Source: Legionella bozemanae (GTDB lineage Bacteria > Pseudomonadota > Gammaproteobacteria > Legionellales > Legionellaceae). Taken from it: a stretch of 64,000 bases of DNA. Position numbers and translations under genes: made by a program. Shown here piece by piece: positions 53,965-62,164 of the stretch. The stretch spans positions 65,253 to 129,252 of the forward strand of contig NZ_KV441807.1 of the NCBI RefSeq assembly GCF_001648595.1, in the 5' to 3' direction. Under the pieces are notes generated by a model. It saw nothing but the letters and a program-made list of their open reading frames with translations, ran no database searches and was not told where the DNA came from. The first letter of the stretch is position 1. Every line of letters begins with the position of its first letter.

Positions 53965-54464
53965 CTGATCATTCTCTGACACGTAGTTAAATTAATCGGG
54001 TGTAGCGCCATAATCCACTTCAACATCGCCCCTGATTTTGCCAATTGAATGGCTTTGTTCATTTTGTTAATTAACGATTCTTCATCAGAAGTTTTGTATT
54101 CACTCAGTGTGTCAGGAAAAGTCGGGCACGTATTGAAGATACGCAGTTGTGCTTCGTTATTAGAGGCTAACTTTAGTGCCAACTGTAAGGCTTCTGTTTC
54201 ATCCTTCACTCCAGGGCTTACAAATAGAATACTATGAAATCGTTGCATTAGTTATTCCTCCTTGAAACGAGTTTGTTTGAAAAGCAATGGTTCAGCATCG
54301 TGTTTGAACCATTGCTTTTAAGCCTCTTTAATGTACTGGCCGCCATTCACATCTAGATTAGCCCCGGTGACAAAACCTGAAGTAAGGGAGGCCTAAACGC
54401 CCAACTGGTATTGCTGAAATTATAGTATTTAATACGTCTTCTCGCATGGAGCTTAGTATGACGC
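53961..54464 (-). pseudogene. Decayed duplicate of the usp-phaB junction
   Basis: On the minus strand this copies the 3' part of phaB (fragments around 54331-54464 matching 47745-47905, with a deletion near 54381), the hairpin (54280-54319) and the first ~75 codons of the Usp gene (ATG 54248, MQRFHSILFVSPGVKDETEA). The Usp frame then has a large deletion and ends in unrelated residues (GAMLKWIMALHP). The parent is at about 47395-47915. Confidence 0.85.
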
Positions 54465-54590
54465 TCATTAATGAGCGAATTTAAAACATTTATCTTTTAC
54501 GAAGATGGATCCATTTTAAAAAGTAGTTATAGTAGATAGGACATAATTATGTTTGTATAGTGATAAGAGGATGTTTTTAAGGATATTCTT

Positions 54591-55880
54591 ATGGATGACA
54601 ATTTATATAAAGAGGCATTACTCAGGCTCGATAATGCCTCTACTCTCGCTTCTCTTGATCCAGAAGCAGTTGAAAAGTTAAAACATGCAAAAGCATGCCT
54701 TGAGGTGGCGATACCAGTACGAATGGATGATGGACAATTAAAAATATTTACCGGTTATCGTGTCCATCATAATTCTATACGGGGCCCCACTAAAGGGGGC
54801 ATTCGCTTCCATCCAGAAGTGAGTCTTTCTGAAATAAAAGCTTTAGCTTTCTGGATGACCATTAAGTGTGCTGTAGTTGGTATACCTTTTGGTGGTGCAA
54901 AAGGTGGCGTTATTGTTCATCCGAAACAATTATCACGCCTTGAATTAGAACGATTAAGCCGAAGTTACATTACATCCATAGCAGATTTTATTGGACCTGA
55001 TTTAGATATTCCTGCCCCTGATATGTATACAAACGCTATGATTATGGGATGGATGATGGATGAATACTCTAAAATTGTCCGTCAAGCAACACCGGCTGTA
55101 ATTACAGGGAAACCTTTACCGTTGGGTGGAAGCCAGGGCCGAGAAAGTGCTACAGGTTTAGGTGCTTATTATTGTATTAAAGAACTGGAAAAAATAAAAA
55201 AATGGCCTCCTCAAAAAATGCGCGTAGCTATTCAAGGTTTTGGAAATGCAGCACAACCGTTAGCGCAATTGTTACATCGAGATGGTTATAAGATTGTGGC
55301 GGTTAGTGATTCCAGAGGTGGTATATACCGGGCACAAGGCTTTGATATTCCAAGTATTATTTATGCAAAAAACAAATTTGAACAGGTTCAAGCCGTCTAT
55401 TGTGAAGATTCAGTTTGCCAAATGGTTAAAGCAACTCAGATAACTAATGAAGAACTTTTAGAATTAAAAGTTGATATTTTAATTTTGGCGGCACTTGAAA
55501 ACCAAATAACTAAAGAAAATGCGGAAAGAATAAAAGCACCTATCATTATTGAGGTTGCTAATGGACCTACTACAGCAGATGCCGATGATATTTTAAAGAG
55601 AAAAAATATTCTCGTCGTGCCCGACGTTTTAGCTAATGCAGGCGGGGTTACGGTAAGTTATTTTGAATGGGTTCAGAATAAATCAGGTTACTATTGGACC
55701 TTAGCACAGGTCCAAAGACGTTTACGGGCTATCATATCAAGAGAATTTAACAAAGTTTTTGAGTTACAGGAAGCTTATCAAGTTGACCTGCGTACTGCTG
55801 CTTATATTCATGCATTAAATCGACAGGCGGAAGCTGTCACAGCCCAAGGGACTCATGATTATTTTTCCGAGTCTTATTGA
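54591..55880 (+). CDS. gdhA: Glutamate dehydrogenase (Glu/Leu/Phe/Val family)
   Basis: 429 residues. VHHNSIRGPTKGGIRFHPEV, FWMTIKCAVVGIPFGGAKGG with the catalytic Lys, GPDLDIPAPDMYT, and the Rossmann motif AIQGFGNAAQPLAQLL. It converts glutamate to 2-oxoglutarate and ammonia. AAGGATATTCTT precedes the ATG. It does not overlap a neighbour and appears to be a single-gene unit within the stress cargo. NAD versus NADP preference is not evident. Confidence 0.92.
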   Translation: MDDNLYKEALLRLDNASTLASLDPEAVEKLKHAKACLEVAIPVRMDDGQLKIFTGYRVHHNSIRGPTKGGIRFHPEVSLSEIKALAFWMTIKCAVVGIPFGGAKGGVIVHPKQLSRLELERLSRSYITSIADFIGPDLDIPAPDMYTNAMIMGWMMDEYSKIVRQATPAVITGKPLPLGGSQGRESATGLGAYYCIKELEKIKKWPPQKMRVAIQGFGNAAQPLAQLLHRDGYKIVAVSDSRGGIYRAQGFDIPSIIYAKNKFEQVQAVYCEDSVCQMVKATQITNEELLELKVDILILAALENQITKENAERIKAPIIIEVANGPTTADADDILKRKNILVVPDVLANAGGVTVSYFEWVQNKSGYYWTLAQVQRRLRAIISREFNKVFELQEAYQVDLRTAAYIHALNRQAEAVTAQGTHDYFSESY

Positions 55881-56393
55881 AAAAATCTATTTCTGAATAC
55901 TCTATGAAACGTTGACTAAAATATGCTCGTGCTCGTGTATCAATTTGGTACTATCTAATTCTCTAAAAAATCATTATAAGGGATTGTTTTAACTGCAAAG
56001 ATTGCGTTTTTATTTGCAAGGAAATATGGCGGCGTAATTGATGATAGGCTCCGTTTCGATTTAATACAACTTGTACGGATTGGAGTTTCATTACATCGCT
56101 AATGTAATCTAACAAATAATCACTCCTTAAAACCGCATTCATATCCCATAATACAAGTTTGGTTAGATTGCTCAATGCATTGCAGCTCCATTTGCTTTAA
56201 TTTGTTTCTCCAACGAACAATGAAGCTAAAAGTGACTTTTTCATAATAACGTTAAGAGTTTTGATCCATATTTTATCTGTCAACCTAAAATTAATGTCCT
56301 ATTATTAAATCAAGGAGGATAAATATTATTCATACACTTGGGTTTTGAATACATATGATTTCATTATGGCCAATCAAATACTAAGGGTGAATT
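55881..56393. other. 513-bp region with a decayed minus-strand ORF
   Basis: On the minus strand, VRWRNKLKQMELQCIEQSNQT (about 56155-56215) continues in another frame as TKLVLWDMNAVLRSDYLLDY to HISLQIKTQSL (56160-55990). The sequence is coherent across one frameshift and lacks a good start, so it looks like a gene remnant of unknown family. The next gene is preceded by AAGGGTGAATT. Confidence 0.4.
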
Positions 56394-57119
56394 ATGAAAA
56401 AAATATTCTTGGCAGTTCTTACGACATTACAAACATCATGGGTATATAGTTCTGATTATTATGGGCCAACCCTCTGTATTTACCCTCAGTATGATTGCTT
56501 AAAAGTAGCTCATGGTCATAGTTGGGAAAATCTTTTTCCAGATCCACAACAACGTGATTTAGTTCAGCGGTTGAATCGCAGTTACAATACTCTTTGGCCT
56601 GGTAAAGAAATTGCAGTTCCCGTTAATTTGGCGAATTTAAACCTCTTTGATATTTCCCCATTCCAATTAAAAGTTGATGCTGACGGAGAAAAGCAAATTA
56701 TTGTTGATCAGGAAAAACTGGCTTGGGCTGCGTATAATCACCAGGGGCATTTAGTAAAATGGGGACCTATCTCTTCAGGTCGTGACAAATGTGTGGATAG
56801 CCCGAAATCGTGCAGAACACTCACTGGGACATTTCGTGTTTTTAGTAAAGAAAATGAACAGTGTCGATCCAACACCTATGATAATGCCAAAATGCCTTAT
56901 TGCATGTATTTCCATAAAGGATTTGCTCTTCATGGTTCCAATGACATTCCAGGATACCGTGCAAGTCATGGATGTGTGCGTCTATTTACGGAAGATGCCA
57001 AATGGTTAAATCATGAGTTCATTGAATTATCTAGCGAAAATAATGATTTTCTGGGAACTAAAGTCATAATAAAGCCCTTACTTACCAACTCAACAATTCC
57101 AACTAAGGCCAAAAGGTAA
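56394..57119 (+). CDS. Secreted L,D-transpeptidase (YkuD, ErfK/YbiS-like)
   Basis: 241 residues with a signal peptide ending near WVYSS. An N-terminal LysM-like segment (KVAHGHSWENLFPDPQQRDLVQRLNR) precedes the catalytic domain: FALHGSNDIPGYRASHGCVRLF, the HG…SHGCVR motif with Cys nucleophile. It acts on peptidoglycan cross-links or lipoprotein attachment. It lies between metabolic cargo and the ICE regulatory region. Compare the smaller enzyme at 23541-24029. Confidence 0.87.
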   Translation: MKKIFLAVLTTLQTSWVYSSDYYGPTLCIYPQYDCLKVAHGHSWENLFPDPQQRDLVQRLNRSYNTLWPGKEIAVPVNLANLNLFDISPFQLKVDADGEKQIIVDQEKLAWAAYNHQGHLVKWGPISSGRDKCVDSPKSCRTLTGTFRVFSKENEQCRSNTYDNAKMPYCMYFHKGFALHGSNDIPGYRASHGCVRLFTEDAKWLNHEFIELSSENNDFLGTKVIIKPLLTNSTIPTKAKR

Positions 57120-57289
57120 TTTGCCCATCCAATGAACCCATTCACTCAAAGCCAGTTTTATTGTTTTCTAAAATGTGGATTTCATTTACTATAATCATAA
57201 TAGCAATGGCTCGTTTTGCTAACATAGGTTTTCTCGCATATCCAGCTCAAACTAGCAATGAAAAGAATTGTATAAGGTGTTAGTTGGTG

Positions 57290-57735
57290 CTTTGCAACCC
57301 TCTAGAACAAGACGCCTGTTTCAATAAGAAGCCGTCCTTGCTGTGGTTCGTGCCATTCTGACCAAAGGCAGAACCGCAGTAATATTATTTGCCTCCACAA
57401 AGGAAACCTCACCGTGTGCAAAGAAGATGCCTCGTTGGTAGGTTGGTGTTAGCGTTAGCTACCAGGCATTACTGCCAGGACCAATTGATCCCGCCTGTTG
57501 TATCAATATATTAGGCGCGACCAGCAATGCTCCAATAGGTATTGAAAACAAATTTTGTTGATAAAGCAACGCCATAAGTCGATGCCGAGTTCAGTAGACC
57601 GATACCAGTGTCCTTAGGAACATGAGTAAATTGTAATGAAGGACTAACCGTCAACTGCCCTGAGGTATAAGAATAAATCAAACCATAAATGTGACTGTTA
57701 TTCTGCGCTAACGGAGTCATTAGACTGGCTGTCAT
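57290..57735 (-). pseudogene. Outer-membrane beta-barrel protein remnant
   Basis: Minus-strand frames contain alternating-polarity strands typical of a porin: YGLIYSYTSGQLTVSPSLQF, STYGVALSTKFVFNTYWSIAGRA, then after frameshifts LTLTPTYQRGIFFAHGEVSF and FGQNGTNHSKDGF. Stops and shifts interrupt it and the 5' part is missing. It resembles the C-terminal half of a Legionella-type barrel porin. The stretch 57120-57290 shows nothing else. Confidence 0.6.
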
Positions 57736-57920
57736 TTGATAAAGATTTACAAAGAGTATTAGAACTTACTGAAAAATTGCTTCCTATCTATTTGCTTTTT
57801 GCACATATGCGCTTAGTCAATGCGACGTGCCCTATTGCACTTGGTAGTATTCCGCGAATGAATAATCGAGTTAAAGAAGCTTTTCTGTGGTTTATAAAAA
57901 ATCTCGGAATTATCCATTAA
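57711..57920 (+). pseudogene. C-terminal ORF remnant, unknown family
   Basis: An open frame without a start reads ESLDWLSFDKDLQRVLELTE, then KLLPIYLLFAHMRLVNATCP, ending RVKEAFLWFIKNLGIIH. It begins where the porin remnant ends and is probably a gene end brought in by a rearrangement. I do not recognise the family. Confidence 0.35.
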
Positions 57921-57952
57921 AATTCCACTGCTAAATCAAATTAATTAAGCTA

Positions 57953-58633
57953 TTAATATTTCCCAGTATATCTCACAATACAGGCAATAACGCCGATAAT
58001 TTTAGCATCAGTTACTTTATCAATTTTTATATTCCCCCAATTATCATTTTCGGCACGTAATTCAAATGGATTAAATTCTTTTGATAAAACTAGTTGCTTG
58101 TATTTTCGTACAATAACCTCATTGTCTTCGTTTAGCTGTGCTACAACTAAACTTCCTGGGTGTGGCTCAGAATTAGGATCAATAATTAAAATATCATTTA
58201 CTCTCAATTCTGGGTGCATGCTTTCATCTTTCATTTTTAGAGCAAATGCGTTTTCTCCAATATGAGTACTAAGTTCAGCAGAAATAGGTATAAAGTCTAT
58301 TTTATCTAAATTATGTTCGTTCCTCATCGTTTGAATAAATTCTTTAGCATCACAGGCTTGTTGATGATCAAGTATTGGAATCAACAATCCTAATCCTGGA
58401 GTTTTTTGTGGACGTTTCTCATCGGTTAGACACATTAAATAAGCAGGTGAAATATCCAGTGCTTTGGCCAGTTGTTTTATTTCTTCTGGCCCTGGAGTCC
58501 TATCACCTCGTTCCCAATTGCTAATTCTTGATTGTTTAAGATCATCCGTTAGCTCCTCCAGAGCTTTTCTTGTTAAGCCCTTTGCTATTCGTTCTTCTTG
58601 AATTCTTTGACCAATTCTTTCTTTTATATTCAT
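57953..58633 (-). CDS. XRE/S24 LexA-like repressor of the ICE
   Basis: 226 residues. A helix-turn-helix XRE domain (RIGQRIQEERIAKGLTRKALEEL, SRISNWERGDRTPGPEEI) is followed by an S24 peptidase domain with Ser in MKDESMHPELRVNDIL and Lys in VIVRKYKQL, so it can self-cleave on RecA activation. Such repressors keep phages and ICEs silent until DNA damage. It diverges from lvrA-B-C and tra, with a palindrome in between. ATG 58633 is chosen; another ATG 8 codons upstream has no better ribosome site. Confidence 0.85.
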   Translation of the reverse strand: MNIKERIGQRIQEERIAKGLTRKALEELTDDLKQSRISNWERGDRTPGPEEIKQLAKALDISPAYLMCLTDEKRPQKTPGLGLLIPILDHQQACDAKEFIQTMRNEHNLDKIDFIPISAELSTHIGENAFALKMKDESMHPELRVNDILIIDPNSEPHPGSLVVAQLNEDNEVIVRKYKQLVLSKEFNPFELRAENDNWGNIKIDKVTDAKIIGVIACIVRYTGKY

Positions 58634-58719
58634 ATTAACCAACCCAATTAATCCCATGTTGTGAAAATATATATTGACATCGCATCAAATAGTGTTAAAT
58701 TAAAATTATTATTTACACG

Positions 58720-58731
58720 AATCGTACGATT
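58720..58731. promoter_or_regulatory. Perfect 12-bp palindrome, candidate operator of the ICE repressor
   Basis: AATCGTACGATT lies in the divergent promoter region between the S24 repressor and lvrA. It is placed so that a bound repressor dimer could shut both directions. The repressor-side DNA has TTGACA-like TTGACATCG on the minus-plus border near 58675-58683. Confidence 0.5.
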
Positions 58732-58802
58732 GCGATGGTTGTTAATAATAAATATACCATAGAAAAAAAATAATAACGAATTTATACACGGATTGAGAGT
58801 GA

Positions 58803-59693
58803 ATGATGGATTTTGTAATTAATGATAAAGAACTTGCTACTTTATGTGGGTTACCTCACTTTCAGCAATTGGCTTACCTAAGAGGGATAAGACCATATAT
58901 GGACGTCAAAACAGGCTTGGTCGGTATTAAGCGTGGAATCAGCTATCAATCAATCGCAGAGCAACTATATATCGAGCCGCATCAAGGAATTAAAAGCGAG
59001 AGTTATTCGCGTATGCAAATACGCCGCGCTTTATCTGCTTTAGGGCGTGCAGGGCTTATTACACCACATTCCGAAGGCTTAAAATTAATTTTAAAATGCG
59101 AATTAGCCACAAGGGATTATTCTGTCCAAAATAAACTAGACCTAAACCCGACACAGCAACTAGTCCTTGTTAAAAATAAACAATGTCTTATAAATACAGG
59201 CTTTCCAGAGACATATTCACTAAAAGCCGACATAGATAAATCGCCAAAAGCCGACACACCTCTAAAAGAAGATAATTATTATATTTTTTTATTATCGCAA
59301 TTCGAAAAATTTTGGGATTTGTATCCTCTAAAAAAAGCAAAGCAAAAAGCATGGGAAGCATTTCAAGATCTCCATCTCACTGCTGAGTTATTAACGAAAA
59401 TTTATTCATCGTTACAACAACAAATCCAGTTTTATCAGCAACAGCACAGCCAAGGTCAATGGGTTGCTGCCTGGAAATATCCTGCTAATTGGTTAGCCCA
59501 ACATTGTTGGGAAGATGAGATTCAAAGTAATACGTGTCAGGAGACAAATAATGCAGTCCATGAAACAAATTATAAGAAACAACCCGTTAGAGACAGCTTC
59601 TGGGAGTCCTGTAAATCAGGCCTTGAAGAAGAAATCGATGACAGCAACATCATCGAACTCAGCGTCTATCGAGGAACAACGAAAGCGTATTGA
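58803..59693 (+). CDS. lvrA: LvrA-like ICE regulatory protein
   Basis: 296 residues. The N-terminal ~120 residues look like a winged-helix replication/regulatory domain (YQSIAEQLYIEPHQGIKSES, MQIRRALSALGRAGLI). The C-terminal part has FEKFWDLYPLKKAKQKAWEAF, a motif found in phage and plasmid replication accessory proteins. In Legionella ICEs the gene order lvrA-lvrB-lvrC precedes conjugation genes, and size and position match. Start ATG 58803 or 58806, after GAGAGTGA. Function has not been established from sequence. Confidence 0.7.
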   Translation: MMDFVINDKELATLCGLPHFQQLAYLRGIRPYMDVKTGLVGIKRGISYQSIAEQLYIEPHQGIKSESYSRMQIRRALSALGRAGLITPHSEGLKLILKCELATRDYSVQNKLDLNPTQQLVLVKNKQCLINTGFPETYSLKADIDKSPKADTPLKEDNYYIFLLSQFEKFWDLYPLKKAKQKAWEAFQDLHLTAELLTKIYSSLQQQIQFYQQQHSQGQWVAAWKYPANWLAQHCWEDEIQSNTCQETNNAVHETNYKKQPVRDSFWESCKSGLEEEIDDSNIIELSVYRGTTKAY

Positions 59694-60018
59694 TCGGTTA
59701 TTTTTGAGGTTTGCAGCAATGTATGGACAGGTTTGGCGTAGCCAATTTAAAAGCGATGAATATTTAGTTTTTGTTAAAAATGAATGGCAACAAGGACTAT
59801 TTGACTATGCAGATAACATCCTTGAGCTAGCGATTGAGTTATGTCGAAAAAATAAAGAATTACCACCAACTTTACCGCAATTTATCGATTTTTGTAAAAA
59901 CTGCTCTAAGAGAAGTGCATTTTTTGAACGAGATGAATCTCCCAAAAAGAATAACCCTGAAGTGGCTAAAACCCATTTGCAGAAAATAAAACAAATTTTA
60001 AATATGAAAATTAACTAA
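59551..60018 (+). CDS. lvrB: LvrB-like ICE protein
   Basis: 155 residues with an Arg/Lys-rich, helical sequence: [28 protein letters not shown] and [14 protein letters not shown]. It overlaps the end of lvrA by 143 bases in another frame. ATG 59551 has a strong AGGAGACAAATA; ATG 59638 (GAAGAAG upstream) would shorten the overlap. Identified by order in the lvrA-B-C module, not by a known domain. The function is unknown. Confidence 0.65.
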   Translation: MQSMKQIIRNNPLETASGSPVNQALKKKSMTATSSNSASIEEQRKRIDRLFLRFAAMYGQVWRSQFKSDEYLVFVKNEWQQGLFDYADNILELAIELCRKNKELPPTLPQFIDFCKNCSKRSAFFERDESPKKNNPEVAKTHLQKIKQILNMKIN

Positions 60019-60028
60019 AAAGGAGAAG

Positions 60029-60268
60029 ATGATGTTGAGTTTAACTAGAAGAGTGGGTGAAAGCATTGTTATTGGAGAGGATATATTTATTACGGTTCTG
60101 GCATGTAAAGGGAATCAAGTACGCGTTGCTTTTAATGCACCTAACTCAGTACCAATCCACCGTTATGAAATTTATCAAAAAATTCAATATGAAAAGCGAG
60201 AGGGTTTTGTCGATCCTACAAAGAAATTCTGTCCATCAATGCAGCAATCAATTCTCAATCACCATTAA
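60029..60268 (+). CDS. lvrC: CsrA-family RNA-binding regulator (LvrC/CsrT type)
   Basis: 79 residues. [23 protein letters not shown], then [22 protein letters not shown], is the CsrA fold, including the RNA-contact Leu4/Arg6 region and the VPIHR-type motif (canonical VxVHREEI). The tail after residue 60 is longer than in housekeeping CsrA. ICE-borne CsrA paralogues in Legionella are known to control conjugation genes. AAAAGGAGAAG precedes the start. It would bind GGA-containing leaders of tra mRNAs. Confidence 0.88.
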   Translation: MMLSLTRRVGESIVIGEDIFITVLACKGNQVRVAFNAPNSVPIHRYEIYQKIQYEKREGFVDPTKKFCPSMQQSILNHH

Positions 60269-60282
60269 ATGGGAGCAGAAAC

Positions 60283-60585
60283 ATGTCTTTATTAAATCAG
60301 TATAGAAGTAACGTGTTAAGCAACATTAACGCTCATACTGGAAAGATTTTAATACTTATTTGCTTGCTTATAATGACACAGGGAAGTTTTGCTGAAGATG
60401 CCTTATCTGCTGCTGAGCCTGTGGTAAAAGACACTTACAACGGCTCAATAAAAACCTATCTTTATGTCGGAGAGGCTGTTGCGGCTGTTTGTACCTTAAT
60501 TTTTACCCGAAATATTAAGACGCTCGGTGCAGTTGGTGGAGTGGCTATTTTTTTAAATGTCGTTGCAATGCTGGCAGGGATTTGA
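60283..60585 (+). CDS. traA: TraA-like conjugative pilin precursor
   Basis: 100 residues. A long signal peptide (GKILILICLLIMTQGSFA) is followed by a short mature part with two hydrophobic helices (YLYVGEAVAAVCTLIF and GAVGGVAIFLNVVAMLAGI). Size, topology and position before traL fit an F-type pilin precursor. Ribosome site GGGAGCAGAAAC. Confidence 0.7.
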   Translation: MSLLNQYRSNVLSNINAHTGKILILICLLIMTQGSFAEDALSAAEPVVKDTYNGSIKTYLYVGEAVAAVCTLIFTRNIKTLGAVGGVAIFLNVVAMLAGI

Positions 60586-60586
60586 G

Positions 60587-60880
60587 ATGGAGGATCCAAA
60601 AAAATACAAAACACCCCAATTTCTCAATGAACCTTATCGATTGATTATTTTTACAATTGATGAGGTCATTGTGGCGGTATTAACACTTTATGTCATTGGT
60701 GCTGTTTGTGGTTTCGCCGTTACTTCCCTCGTCTTAACTTGTGCATTTTTATTTCTTCTGAAACGCATGAAGGGGAATGAGGGGCCTTATTTTTATATCC
60801 ACCTTTTTTATTGGTTTTTTTCTCTATCGCCAAAGTTGCGAGCAACACCACCGTCATGGATTAGAACGTTTTTGGGGTAA
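60587..60880 (+). CDS. traL: TraL, T4ASS inner-membrane protein
   Basis: 97 residues: PQFLNEPYRLIIFTIDEVIVAV is the TraL/VirB3-like start, followed by two membrane helices and LFYWFFSLSPKLRATPPSWIRTFLG. Required for pilus assembly at the inner membrane. ATG 60587 immediately follows the traA stop; a longer frame from 60557 overlaps traA. Confidence 0.82.
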   Translation: MEDPKKYKTPQFLNEPYRLIIFTIDEVIVAVLTLYVIGAVCGFAVTSLVLTCAFLFLLKRMKGNEGPYFYIHLFYWFFSLSPKLRATPPSWIRTFLG

Positions 60881-60883
60881 CCG

Positions 60884-61447
60884 ATGAAAATAGAACAAAA
60901 AAAATCAGAGTTAATGAAGGAAAAAAAGACCCGAGTTTTACTCATGGGAATTAGTAGCGTATTACTTGGTATGGCATTCATGCAATCAATTACCATTGTA
61001 GCCTTATTGCATTATGCTCATAGCAAACACGAAACTCGTTTTATTCCCCCTAAAATATCTCAAGAATTTACGCTTTCTGGAACAGGTGTATCAGAAGGCT
61101 ATTTAAGAGATATGACTAATTTCTTAACACAACTTCGTTTTAATGTGACATCAAGCTCGGCCACTTATCAATTTAATGCGCTCTTAGCTTATGTAAATCC
61201 CTCATTGTATGGCGACATAAGAGCGCAATTGGTAAAGGAAGTAGAGCTAATCAATCACGAACATTTATCCAGTGTGTTTTATCCATCAACCTTTGAAATT
61301 GATATCAAACACTTGAGCGTAAAAGTAATAGGGCAGATGAAGCGTTTTGTAGGCGCCGATTTAATGTCTGATGTTCGGGAGACTTTTTTAGTTAGATATT
61401 CCTATGAGTATGGCCTGTTGAAATTAACGAATCTAGAGAAGGTGTAA
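60884..61447 (+). CDS. traE: TraE, T4ASS VirB5/VirB8-like pilus assembly protein
   Basis: 187 residues: N-terminal membrane anchor (SVLLGMAFMQSITIVALL) and a periplasmic domain ending DVRETFLVRYSYEYGLLKLTNLEKV, as in F TraE. It anchors the conjugation channel in the inner membrane. 3 bp after traL and 2 bp before traK. Confidence 0.85.
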   Translation: MKIEQKKSELMKEKKTRVLLMGISSVLLGMAFMQSITIVALLHYAHSKHETRFIPPKISQEFTLSGTGVSEGYLRDMTNFLTQLRFNVTSSSATYQFNALLAYVNPSLYGDIRAQLVKEVELINHEHLSSVFYPSTFEIDIKHLSVKVIGQMKRFVGADLMSDVRETFLVRYSYEYGLLKLTNLEKV

Positions 61448-61449
61448 TC

Positions 61450-62163
61450 ATGAAACAAATGGCAATGATATTAAGCCTAGGTTTATTCATAGCAACAGCG
61501 CAAGCGGCCCAAATAAAAACGGTTAGAAATTATGAGGATATTTTCATTAATGCCTCAATTAAGGAACCCAATAATCTTGTGTTAGAGGATGATCGTATTC
61601 AGCAAATAAAAGCGCCAGGTAACACCTTGATTGATGCATGCAATGGAAAAGCAAATTGCAAGTTAATTGATGATACGACTGGCATTCTAACTTTTTTACC
61701 ATCGCCACTTTATCACACGCGCGCTTTTACGATTAATTTGCTTACAGAAAAAGGATTTTTTTATAACGTGCGCGTAGAGCCAAAGCCTATTCCATCACAA
61801 ACAATCGTTTTTAAATCCTATAAAAATCCTGTAATTCGTGCTCGCGCCCCACGTACCTCAAGTTATGAAAAAGTGATGGTTGGTTTTTTACGAGCACTGG
61901 TTAACGGGTATTTACCAGAGGGGTTTACTCAAATCATACCCAAAAAGCTTTCTGTATATAAAGGGCAAAAAACACAATTAAAACGTTTGTTAACCGTTCA
62001 AGGCAATCGTATGCGAGGTGAAATTTTTGAATTAAAGAACATCACCAATCAGCCTATTGATGCTAAGGAATCCTGGTTTAATTGGCCTGGAACCAAAGGG
62101 GTGGCGCTAGCAAAAAATCATTTAGCACCATTTGAAACAACTCGATTGTACAGGATTAGCTAA
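61450..62163 (+). CDS. traK: TraK, T4ASS outer-membrane-complex secretin-like protein
   Basis: 237 residues with a signal peptide (MKQMAMILSLGLFIATAQAA). TraK (VirB9-like) interacts with TraB and TraV to form the core complex. The C-terminal NITNQPIDAKESWFNWPGTKGVALAKNHLAPFETTRLYRI matches the family. One base separates it from the traB start. Confidence 0.85.
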   Translation: MKQMAMILSLGLFIATAQAAQIKTVRNYEDIFINASIKEPNNLVLEDDRIQQIKAPGNTLIDACNGKANCKLIDDTTGILTFLPSPLYHTRAFTINLLTEKGFFYNVRVEPKPIPSQTIVFKSYKNPVIRARAPRTSSYEKVMVGFLRALVNGYLPEGFTQIIPKKLSVYKGQKTQLKRLLTVQGNRMRGEIFELKNITNQPIDAKESWFNWPGTKGVALAKNHLAPFETTRLYRIS

Positions 62164-62164
62164 T

